From assembly GCA_011947345.1 (NCBI GenBank), contig JAAVTG010000075.1:372001-436000 (forward strand): DNA of 64,000 nucleotides. Direction: 5' to 3'. The notes beneath the pieces were generated by a model. That model had not been told where the DNA came from and did not search any database. It saw only the letters and a program-made list of their open reading frames with translations. Below are positions 55,401-64,000 of this stretch, piece after piece. The position numbers and the translations under genes were made by a program. The stretch is from Phytophthora quininea. Lineage: Eukaryota; Oomycota; Peronosporomycetes; Peronosporales; Peronosporaceae. Numbering within the stretch: the first letter of the stretch is position 1; each line of letters starts with the position of its first letter.

Positions 55401-58102
55401 CTGAGACGACCCACGTACCGATGCCAGCGAAAAATGCGTGAATGACTGCATCCACGCGTCGAATGACATGAAAAAGGTGCCGTCATTTGCGTTTATCTCC
55501 ACGACCTCTTCCTGAGAGATCTCGCCCGTGCCCACCTTGCCTCTGGCATTCATCGTCATGAATAATCGCTTTTCTGCATTACCTCCAACCACCCGCTTCA
55601 TGATTTTAAAATATTTCTCGATGGCGTCCTCGTTTCCTGCACGCTCTTCGCTCGAGTCGGACCACGGTCCTGTCTGTCGAATACAAACAATATCAATTAG
55701 TACTAGCGGTAGCCACTCCATCTCAACAATCCTTACCCATTCGCCCATACCCCACGGATTTCGTAGCTTCACGAGCCGAACAGACTCGCCTCTTACGGTT
55801 TTAATCTCAGCTGCATCAACGAGCGCATAGGCATGCTTGAAGTAGAGTCCATTGCCGGCGTTTGACTCGGCCGCTACGTTGGACGAGGTCACTGGAGGTT
55901 GAATTGAGCACCCCATGAGGGTGCCAGTCTGCTTGTACCGACGATCTTCTCCCAAAACGGGTCGCCAACTTTCTGCTTGGACAGCACTGGCGCGTACGGG
56001 TTTTCACCAAAGCCAGGAAACCCGTCTTTCAGGATAACCTGCTCAGCGCACATTCCAGTAATGTCGTTCAGACCGCAGTCAACAAATCCGCCGATGAGAG
56101 CCTCGTAGCTTCCGTGCAGCTTTGCATACGCCTTCTCAATCAGTGAGACCCTGGTTTACATGCATAAATGTTAGGCATTTACCAGTACTGTACATGATAA
56201 TCAAGCGCTTACCAGAGTTCGTTTGGGTTGCGACAACGAGCAAAATAAGGCTTGCCAGCTTTTCTGTCCGTAAATCCGAAGACTGGCAAGCGATCGTCGA
56301 TGAGAACGTAATTCCAAACAAAATTCTGGAAACACAGCAAGAGTTATATCAATGATGTAGACTAACAGCAGCATGAGTTAGCATACCTTCATGAACTTGC
56401 ACACGAATAAACCTTTGACTTATGCTGATCACCTCGCCAGAAACTTTGTTCGAGCAAATCGGTTCGAGTCGCAACGACACTCAACGCACCTACCACCCAA
56501 TTGAAACAAGCCACTTCAAAACCCGCCCCAGCATATTACAATATCCGATAGACGTACTTAGAAACCAGCAGTCGCCGAGATTGCCTTGGATTACATCTCC
56601 AGAAGATACGCCGTCAGCAAATAGCGTCGCTTTTGACGCAAAAACGTTATCTTGCGAAGAGTAAGTGTCGTCTTCGTCCTCGTTTCCGTCCTGCGAGCTT
56701 GAAAAACAATAAAAACAGTTAGCAATTCTGTCGATGAGGAACTTTTCAAAAGCTTAAGTTTTAGTACCTGCTGTCCACCAAATTGTCTGCTGCATATATC
56801 GGCCGTTCCCAGCGAATTTTCCCTCGCTGCAACAGTCCGAGGACCTTCGCTTGGTGTTGCGTTCCCCTTTCGAAGGAATAACGGCTCCAGCTTTACAAAG
56901 TGCTGATGCTCCGTTCGGGTCACTACTACAAGGCCCGAAGGTCGGATCCGTGAAGAGCTTTGTTGTTGGGTCCGTGCAGGCTTGGACTGCTTGCTTGATT
57001 TTCTCCTGTAGCAACTGATCTGCTAGACGGAGCCCTCGCAAAAGTGCTTTACCTGCCAGTCCTTTGATCTTGATCGAGATGACGGTATTCTGTCGACCAG
57101 AGATGACCGTGATGCCGAGCTTTTGAGCTCTTCCTGCAGCGTGTGGAAATCCGTCGCGTCCTCCCTCATAGCAGCAGGCATCGTCGACGTTGACAAGATA
57201 CAATCGAGTGACTCTTCGCGTCAAAAGGTCGGAAGGCTTTGTCGCTAAAATGGCAACTGGATGAATACCGAACCGATCTGCTGCTCTCGCGGATATCGGG
57301 AGCGACAACCAGCGCGCACTGCAGATCAAGATACGACGCTTGATGGGGGCTTTCTTCTGGTTTTGAGAAATCTGTGCGATGACCTGTGGATCTCTATAGT
57401 GTCGAGAATCTTGCTGCTCCAGCACACTGACCCAAAGACGCTTTGAATCGTACACCGCGTACAGGGCGCTGTAGATTGCGAAACGGTGCATCGACGGCAA
57501 GTGCACCACGCACACGTCGTCGACTCGGCGATGAGCGAACGGTTCCCTCGCCCAGACGGTGTCGACACCAGCGAGTACGAAAGTTGTCTTGGAAAGATTG
57601 AAGTCGTATTCAACTTCGTTTGCACCGTTGCTGCCAGAAGAAGGTAACTAAATGGACCCACCAGCAACTCCAATGTGTTTCGTCTTACCCGTGTAGCTTC
57701 AGCAGGAATGTCCTGGAATGTCCTTCGTCTCGCTGGCCTGGACGAAGGCAGCTACTCCGCTGAAGTCTGAATTGACCAGAGTTGCTTTGAGGCGGACCTT
57801 GTACGGCTTGCTCATGGCCGTGTGAGCCAGTCCGAGCTTCGGACTTCGAAGACAGTATCAAGCTGACGTTTGGCATCGGCATCCTCGGCATACGGAACAA
57901 CGATCTCCGCGTCGCTGGATGAAGCCCCAGAATATCCATAACAGAACAACTGGAAAATGCCACCACTTCCTGGCGGAGCTGCGGCAGCAAGGTCTTTCCC
58001 TTGGCTGACATTTCCTTTAGTAAGAGTAAGCATTGGCACATCGTCTGAAGTCGACACCACGGACTTCAGGCACGTCGTGTCCATTTGCAAGCGTCCAGTC
58101 AT
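49479..58102 (-). CDS. Giant calpain-like cysteine protease with EF-hand, C2-like, coiled-coil and WW regions
   Basis: Many exons. Read from 58102: a beta-rich N-terminal region; a region ending FTDPTFGPCSSDPNG; the catalytic core with QGNLGDCWFLS (Cys codon 56568-56570), GLYFKHAYALVDA (His, near 55,830) and KLRNPWGMGEW (Asn, near 55,750); calpain domain III with SEGTWNDANNGGN and MEPGRYCIIPS; a helical/beta middle; two ~60-residue repeats (LETKRT..LLQNKQQALGD); a CIDCG..CNGSNC..CRSC..CEAC zinc module; three EF-hand-like loops; a C2-like beta region; coiled coil; and a WW domain (LPDGWETRF...TQWKHPR). All three catalytic residues are present, so activity is plausible. Several frame breaks exist. 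The C-terminus runs into duplicated segment B and the N-terminus abuts segment C. Whether all exons form one transcript is inferred. Confidence 0.8.
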
Positions 58103-58106
58103 CAAC

Positions 58107-58793
58107 GCTCTCGGCACTGCTCGACTTAGTAGTATCGAGCACCTTCGACTATCCGGCTGCGACCGAACGTCCATTGCTTGACCTGGCTCCGATCCCGATA
58201 CTACCATGGCTTCCGTCGCCACGAGTACCTCCCTGCAGCCTCGATGATGCCCACGCAGCGCCAACCCTGATGATTTTCAACGGGCCCGTCGTCTTTCTCC
58301 ATCGCCGACCGTCTCCACGCACTCCGAGATGACCACCACCACCAGCAGCCCGCTCGTGTCTTCCATCCGTCCCCAGGCTGAATCCGATTTGAGAGCCCGG
58401 CAACCTGCTCGAGGTCAACTAGTGCCTTCTTTGAACACTTTGCAGCCGATGGAGATTTTACCCAGCCTCGAAGCACGTCAAGCACAGCAGACACCAAAGT
58501 CCACGTGCTCAGTTCCGGGCTGCAATCGCCACAGGAACAGCTTCGGAAAGTGCGCTCGGCATGGTGACGGAAACGCATACTCGACTGCTGGACGCACGCG
58601 AACGGCAGGGCAATACAAGCTCCGCTGGAGTGCTCTTAAGCTGTGCGTGCACCCTGGCTGCAAGAAGCGAATCCAGCGCAACCAACGCTGCTTCCAGCAC
58701 GGTGGCTACCGGAAATGCTGCGTGGTCGGCTGCGCGCAAATGATCCTCGGCGGAGGTTGCTGCGACCAACACGAAGCACTCGACGAAGAGTAG
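58107..58793 (+). pseudogene. Zinc-finger gene fragment, copy C
   Basis: Lacks the first ~24 codons of copy B and has the three-T version of the run (58294-58296), which breaks the frame. The three C-terminal zinc-binding repeats (58,500-58,793) are intact in one frame. Without its own start or promoter it is probably not expressed as the full protein. Confidence 0.8.
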
Positions 58794-59030
58794 TTGCCAC
58801 GGAACATTGTTCAGTACCACCTCAATCATCCCTGACCAAGCCATGCGAACAAAAGCAGTCATCTACAGTAGACAAAACAAGACGAAGAACGCATAAGGTA
58901 ACACAACTGCCAATACATGCGTCAAGCACTTTACCTGCGTTGCGTTTAGTCTGCCATGATGCTACTGCTGCAAACTTGCACACGCTACGGCTGCAGCAGA
59001 CGGCGATCCTCCTCCTTGGCCAGTTTCTCC
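58107..59030 (+). repeat. Duplicated segment, copy C (partial)
   Basis: Matches 48555-49470 of copy B, in the same orientation. It starts inside codon 25 of the zinc-finger gene and ends in the antisense WDR70 tail (TCCTTGGCCAGTTTCTCC). It lies 4 bp beyond the likely calpain ATG and 32 bp before the MOZART1 ATG. Confidence 0.93.
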
Positions 59031-59062
59031 CTGATTGGCTAATACCGTAACTGAGCGCCAGC

Positions 59063-59508
59063 ATGAGCACGCCCGATGGCATCACCGCGTCTCGCGCGGA
59101 GGTGATGGAGAGTACGTAGCGCCCTTCTCGCCCGTGCCTGTTAGCAGATTCTACACGTGCCTAACTCTCTTCTCTTCCCCTCAGCCGTGTACGAGCTTTC
59201 GCGGCTGCTGAACACGGGCCTGGACCGCGATACACTGGCGATCCTCATGGCGCTTATCCAGCGGGGCGTCAACCCCGAGGCTCTCGCTGCAGTCGTCAAG
59301 GACTTAAGGAAGGAAGCAGCAGAGCAACGTCATCAGAGCAGCGAGCCCCCAAGAGAACGGACATTCACTGGCAAGCAGCCACTGGAGACGCAGGAACTGC
59401 AGGTCAGTCAGGTGTGTCCTAAACAGCAGAAGCGAGGCGATCTCTCGGCCATCACACTGACTTTCCCTGTCTTTTGTCTCTCAGAAGAAGCGCCGCTCGG
59501 ACTACTAG
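59063..59508 (+). CDS. MZT1: MOZART1, gamma-tubulin complex recruitment factor
   Basis: Three exons: 59063-59111, 59185-59402 and 59485-59508, giving 96 residues. Junctions are A|GTACGT...CTCAG|CC and CAG|GTCAGT...CTCAG|AA. The conserved core [41 protein letters not shown] is a textbook MZT1 three-helix domain. A basic tail ends in KKRRSDY. MZT1 binds GCP N-termini and is needed to recruit or activate gamma-tubulin complexes. The ATG lies only 32 bp from the end of duplicated segment C, so its upstream regulatory DNA is now largely that segment. Confidence 0.93.
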
Positions 59509-59638
59509 TCCTTTCAAGTTATACTTTTTCTATTCAGTTGGTTGTCGTTCAAACCCGCGCTGGTCACATTCGTTGTGCTTGTAGCTGATAATCTGCAGGC
59601 ATTCCCCTTCCTATGTATACTTGTCTCGTCAATGTGGT

Positions 59639-61329
59639 TTAGTTCCTTGTGATACGGTGCATCTCGACCACGAGGATGCGGCCTTCCACGAAGCAGGCGA
59701 TCGAGAAGAAGAAGAAGGTCATGACAGGACGCAGCACCGGGTTCTGGAACCAGTCGGTACGTCCCACCATGTACAGGAACTGCAGCTGGGCGTACACCAG
59801 CAGCGGCAGCTTCTTGAGGCACCACCAAACGCCACCAACCAGCAGCTCCGACGTCGCTGGCACCTCGTCCTTCTTCCACTGTGCCGTGCGAAGCGTATGC
59901 GCGATAGCGAAAACCAGCAGGAGCGTCGTCAGCATCAGGTCGTGCACGATAACCCATAGCTTGCCAGCGTAGCTAGGGTGCATCGTGATTGGGATCACTT
60001 GAATGCTCAGCCAGATGAGCATGACCACGATGCAAACGCTCGACACTAGCGGCATCGATGCCACCGCATACAGCACACTGCATGAGAACTGACAGGCTCG
60101 ACGCACGACTCGGGAATTGAACACGTCGATGGACATTGGCTGCGCATTCCCTGGAGTTGGTAGTCCCCAGCTAGAAAAACGACGCGGTCGACCATTTGGC
60201 TCCGTGAACAGCTTCAAACAGAGCGCGACGTACGCGAACCAAATAAACCCGGAAATTACCAGGAACGAGATCACCTTGCCCACGAAGAAGCCGAGGTGGT
60301 CTTCCCCAAACGGTCCCGCACGGTCTGCCAGTACCAGAACACTTGGAAGTACGTGTAAGGCAGCCAGAACCACGGCTTGACGGTCGCGCCGCTGTACTTG
60401 TAGCTCAGCAGTGGGCCAGGGATTTTACCCGACTCTAGGTTCTTGTCCTTGCACTTGTACAAGTCCCAATTCATGCGCTCGTAGAAGACCATGTGGTTGA
60501 TGCTGTAGTAGAACGGAAGTCGATGCACCACTGAGTCGTCCGCCGGCTCGTCGTCGGCGTCATCCGCTCCGTCGCTCGTCTCCTCGTTCTCATCGCCGTC
60601 CCAGCCCAGGAAAAACAGCGGACTCTCTTCGAACGCTTCAAAGAGGCCCGGCAAGAAGCCCTGCGTGATGCCAATGTAGTTGTACTCCCGTCCCGTGATC
60701 ATGAAGCCGTCGATCGCATCTGAGAACAAGTTCCTGGCCGCGATACTGTCGGGTGAGATCACCAGCAGCCCGTTGGCGTACACTACTGACTGGCCGTTGT
60801 CCACGGCGCAGAACTGATGACACGCAAAGATCTCGTCCATATTACGCAGCACCAGGTTCTCCGGGTCCAAGTAAACCACTCTCTTTAGAGCGGACAGTTG
60901 TGGATCGTCCCAGATCACCAGCTTGTTGCGCATGTGCAGCAGCTGCGTGCGGTGGTCGGTCAGCGGCGTGTGTAGGAAAACGTTGGGGACGTTGGTGCGC
61001 ACGATCTCCAGCGTCGGGTCGTCCTGCGTCAGTGCGCGCTCGCTGCTCTCGGCGAGACCGTCCTGCGGCACGATCACCATGCGGCGGTACTTGGTGTCTG
61101 AGTCGCGGATGGAGCGCATGAGCACACGCGTGGCCAGCAGTAGCGACTCGCTGTCCTCGCCGAAGTCGTACATGATGGTGGCGAACGCGCCCTCGCTGGG
61201 TCCCACGACGCTGTCGACAGATGTGGCTGCGGGCGTCGGCGCGGCATCGGAGCAGCAGGCGAGGAGCAAGGTGGCCAGCAGCACGCGCAGCAGGCATTGA
61301 CGCCCGTGCCAGGAAGCGCGGGGCTGCAT
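59639..61329 (-). CDS. GT8-type (glycogenin-like) membrane glycosyltransferase, one apparent frameshift
   Basis: Start at 61329 gives a signal peptide (CLLRVLLATLLLACC). The GT8-like fold follows: FATIMYDFGED...LLLATRVLMRSIRDS, then VVYLDPENLVLRNMDEIF (metal-binding region), NGLLVISPD, and YNYIGITQGFL. An acidic insert precedes a KPWFWLPYTYF segment. After a frame change at the C run 60304-60307, at least five membrane helices follow to the stop at 59639. One added base makes the frame continuous through YWQTVRDRLG into GEDHLGFFVGK. The canonical DxD reads D-P-E, so sugar-nucleotide metal binding may differ. This layout resembles oomycete and plant membrane-anchored GT8 proteins; the substrate is unknown. 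Converges with MZT1. Confidence 0.82.
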
Positions 61330-63779
61330 GGCGCGATTTAGAAATAGCAGCGATAAAATTTTGGTAATAAAAATACAAAAGGTCGCTAGATATAAATCGG
61401 TTTTGCACAAAAACCGAATTTATAATTTCCACAAAACTAAAAAGTTTATAAAACTTTATTTATCGACGAGTGTTAACTCGTAGGAAACGATAGGAAATCC
61501 CGCTTATATTGTTTTCTCAATAAATAGTGTCGCGCATGTCGAGGTAACTGTGGCTACTACGATTTCAGGATGGTTGTGTGAAGTGTTGGTAGTTGACGAA
61601 TGTGTTAGCACCATGGCAGAACATTCCGCCTTCCGATGCCCCCTCTCAAAGCAACATAACCACACACACACTACCACCTATGATGCCCCATCCAGGCTTT
61701 GCTTTATTTCGGTGGTCTCCTCCACCCCATCGATGTTCACTGGGCGTCTTTTGCCCGTCAACACGGCGATTTTCATGTTCGCGTTGTCTCCAAACGCATT
61801 GCGTAGGCTGGTAGTCTCCACATCCTCAATAGGAAAACCACTCTTCGGTCATGTTGATTGAACATCCCCGGTTGGAAGTAGAGTCACCACCTGGATTCAG
61901 TCACCGTATCCTCGCCCGCCGGCGCCTTCATTTTCTTTGTGCGGCTTTTTCAGCTGAGAGAATAAGGTTCCCAGATCACTCCAATTCTATCCCCGTTGCT
62001 GATGTAGCGCGAGTACGCCACCCGCACCCTTAATCCCATACTTTTCTCTCCAGCTTATAATAAAGTTGCGCGCACCATCATACACGTATCATATTTGCGA
62101 AGTAGATTATTATTAGTTAATTATAATCTTCTTACTCTTTACACTTACATAAAATATTTTCCACCAAGAAATGGCGTTACCTAGCACAAGAGCCGTCCAA
62201 GAAGATTTGTGAAATTTATGCGACACTTCGCCAATTACCTAGCTCTTGAAATGTTTTTGACCGGTCATGTAGCAAATTTCTGTGCTCGTCGTTATACGTC
62301 GTGCGTTGCTGCACTGTTGTTGTAGCTAAGCAGTATTGGATAGCACATTTCAAGTTGGCGTTCCCTACAGACGATGGTTAATGCCTTGCTGAATTAGACA
62401 CTTATTTCGGTCACATTATACATTCATTGGTGAGTTTAAGAGTCGCTATCTCTGCAGCCGGAGGTTTCAAGGCAATGGGTGGAATATTTGAAAAGAATGT
62501 CCACGAACGAAGCTATAAGATTGAGATCAGACATGAAGAGTGGTGACATGTGCTGGTCATCGATATTTTCTCATATCTGGCTTCTGGAATTTATGTATAT
62601 TGGATCCATCAGTATGAACTGATCATTTTTGTTGCAATTATTATTATAGTTTGGAAGTCAAGTTTTAAATAGATGATAATAATCGTAAGCTGTATCCCAG
62701 GGGATACCTAGGGAACATCGTAGCATTTTCCAATCGAAATAAACACCCATTCAATAGTATATGCTATTAATATCATGTTTGAACACGTTCCGCTCGAATA
62801 CTTCATACGCAAGCACAACCTTATGCGCCTTTAAAAGGTCCAGAAACTTGCTGATCTGCTTGGATGTGAATCGATTTCTGGAGAAATATTAAAAGCACAT
62901 ATGATGTGTATGTACTCTTTGCGTGCAATTTTAGCAACTTTGGTAATATCTGTCCTGAGCTGATGGTAGGCATTCCTGCTCTAAAAACCTTTAGTTACAG
63001 TAAATTAAAAGGATTATGTACATATCAAATAGTCGAGTCCTCTGCAAATAAATCAATTGAAACCTCGGAGATAGATGACCCCTCAGTCTGAACTTGGCTA
63101 AAAGTGATCATATTTAGAAATCATATAGATCCCACAATTGTTAACGAGAAGTAATTAGCATCAGCCTACGAGATTTTTACCTAGTGTGTGCAAAAGACTC
63201 ACGTTGTGTAATCGAGAATGCGTCCTGCCATCGAGCATAAGTCCGACCCCTTCTCAAGTGTCTGGTCGACATTGATTGCGACTCCTTCTATGCACTTCTT
63301 ACCTGAGTCGCCGTGACTTGGTAACACTGAATATGTGTGTGTATTGGGGAGGAGGGTATCCTCGAAGTCCCCTCCGACATGGTGCTCTTGGAAAGTGCAC
63401 TCACTGCCAAGACGACTTGCTCGCAACGACTGAAATGTAAGAGTGAATAGATTTCCCTTTAGCGGCCTGAGCGAGAGCTCCTACTAGTCCCAGATTCGTG
63501 CTAATGTATCCTGCTGTTCCTGCTGATTCCCAGTAGCGTATCTTCCTGTTTCTCCTTGTCCCGCGCCGCCTCTCATACACCGATCTGCGTTGAACTCCGG
63601 CGTCACTCCAAACTGCCATGGCGCAGACCTGATATTCAACAGGTGCTATATCTTCGCCCTCTCAAGATCGAGCCCAATTACCAGAAACTTTGTCGTAAGT
63701 TGTGGTGTACGCTTAACGAGCCTATGTTAAATACGGGGTGAAGTTTGTCCGCCTTCTAAATATACAAATCGTACCCATG
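61330..63779. other. Mostly AT-rich intergenic region, no gene called
   Basis: At 61,680-61,820 the minus strand has a frame including RNAFGDNANMKIAVLTGK with ubiquitin-like spacing, but no start, intron or continuation convinces me. From 62,040 to 63,180 I see nothing. Near 63,200-63,600 short minus-strand frames may belong to the retrotransposon whose integrase end follows. Confidence 0.35.
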
Positions 63780-64000
63780 GTTGTGGGCTTGTCGTACGAC
63801 ACTGTTTGAACCAATCCACTTTGAACCCAGCTTGGACGAATCTCGAAGTCCCCTGTGCTTGGGGGTTTAAGTCCTAGATGCTCAAGTATACCTGGTCACC
63901 GACATGGAATTCCTGTTCGACGCGGTTCCTGTAGTAGACGTCACGCATTCTCTCTTGAGCTCACATCTCGACACCGTAGCAGTGTTGCTAACTGTTATTC
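63780..64000 (-). pseudogene. LTR retrotransposon integrase C-terminal remnant
   Basis: Reading from the window edge, the minus strand encodes QERMRDVYYRNRVEQEFHVGDQVYLS, the pattern of the Ty3/gypsy integrase end, where a short basic helix precedes a 'VGDxVxL' strand of the SH3-like domain. A stop follows at once (near 63,870) and the next frame is degenerate. The remainder of the polyprotein would lie outside the window. Confidence 0.6.

Noticed and set aside
61550..61861. 103-codon + strand frame and a ubiquitin-like minus-strand reading
   Set aside because: Neither has a convincing start, exon structure or decisive motif.

Overview
The window looks like nuclear DNA of an oomycete, most likely Phytophthora or a close relative. 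The evidence is two RXLR-dEER secreted effector loci, many 60-85 bp GT..AG introns, expanded small Cys/His proteins of a kind common in oomycetes, a calpain-like giant protein, and a dense load of mixed transposon classes between compact housekeeping genes. Identifications come from reading motifs; no database search was run.

Layout. 0-7 kb: a degenerate tandem repeat, then two nearly identical 0.94 kb segments (offset 4,869 bp), each carrying the same RXLR effector with the same in-frame stop. A 5'-truncated non-LTR retrotransposon with a perfect 19-bp target-site duplication lies between them. 8-16.7 kb: a virus-like or Crypton-like element encoding a PD-(D/E)XK nuclease, a tyrosine recombinase, a superfamily 3 helicase, a small HEPN-like ORF and a large low-complexity protein. 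Short repeats and TATA-type promoters lie between its genes. Its last gene is split by a 4,194-bp piggyBac element (16,674-20,867, TTAA on both sides). 21-24.7 kb: gene-poor. 24.7-34.5 kb: a Cys/His gene, a Helitron Rep-helicase, a SET methyltransferase gene, repeats containing a conserved hairpin, and a possible ssDNA-binding protein.

35.5-61.3 kb is a housekeeping block: an FHA-WDR70 fusion, ALG3 (N-glycan assembly), DPH2 (diphthamide synthesis), a multidomain calpain, MOZART1 (gamma-tubulin complex) and a GT8-type glycosyltransferase. It has been remodelled by a duplicated segment present three times (A 37.9-40.9 kb, inverted; B 46.4-49.5 kb; C 58.1-59.0 kb). The segment carries zinc-finger genes and the last codons of WDR70. 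61.3-64 kb: mostly without recognisable genes, ending in a retrotransposon integrase remnant.

At least 17 frameshifts across unrelated genes can each be explained by one missing base in a mononucleotide run. This suggests consensus error, so many apparent pseudogenes here may really be intact. The RXLR stops, the piggyBac insertion, the LINE truncation and the segment junctions are not explained this way.
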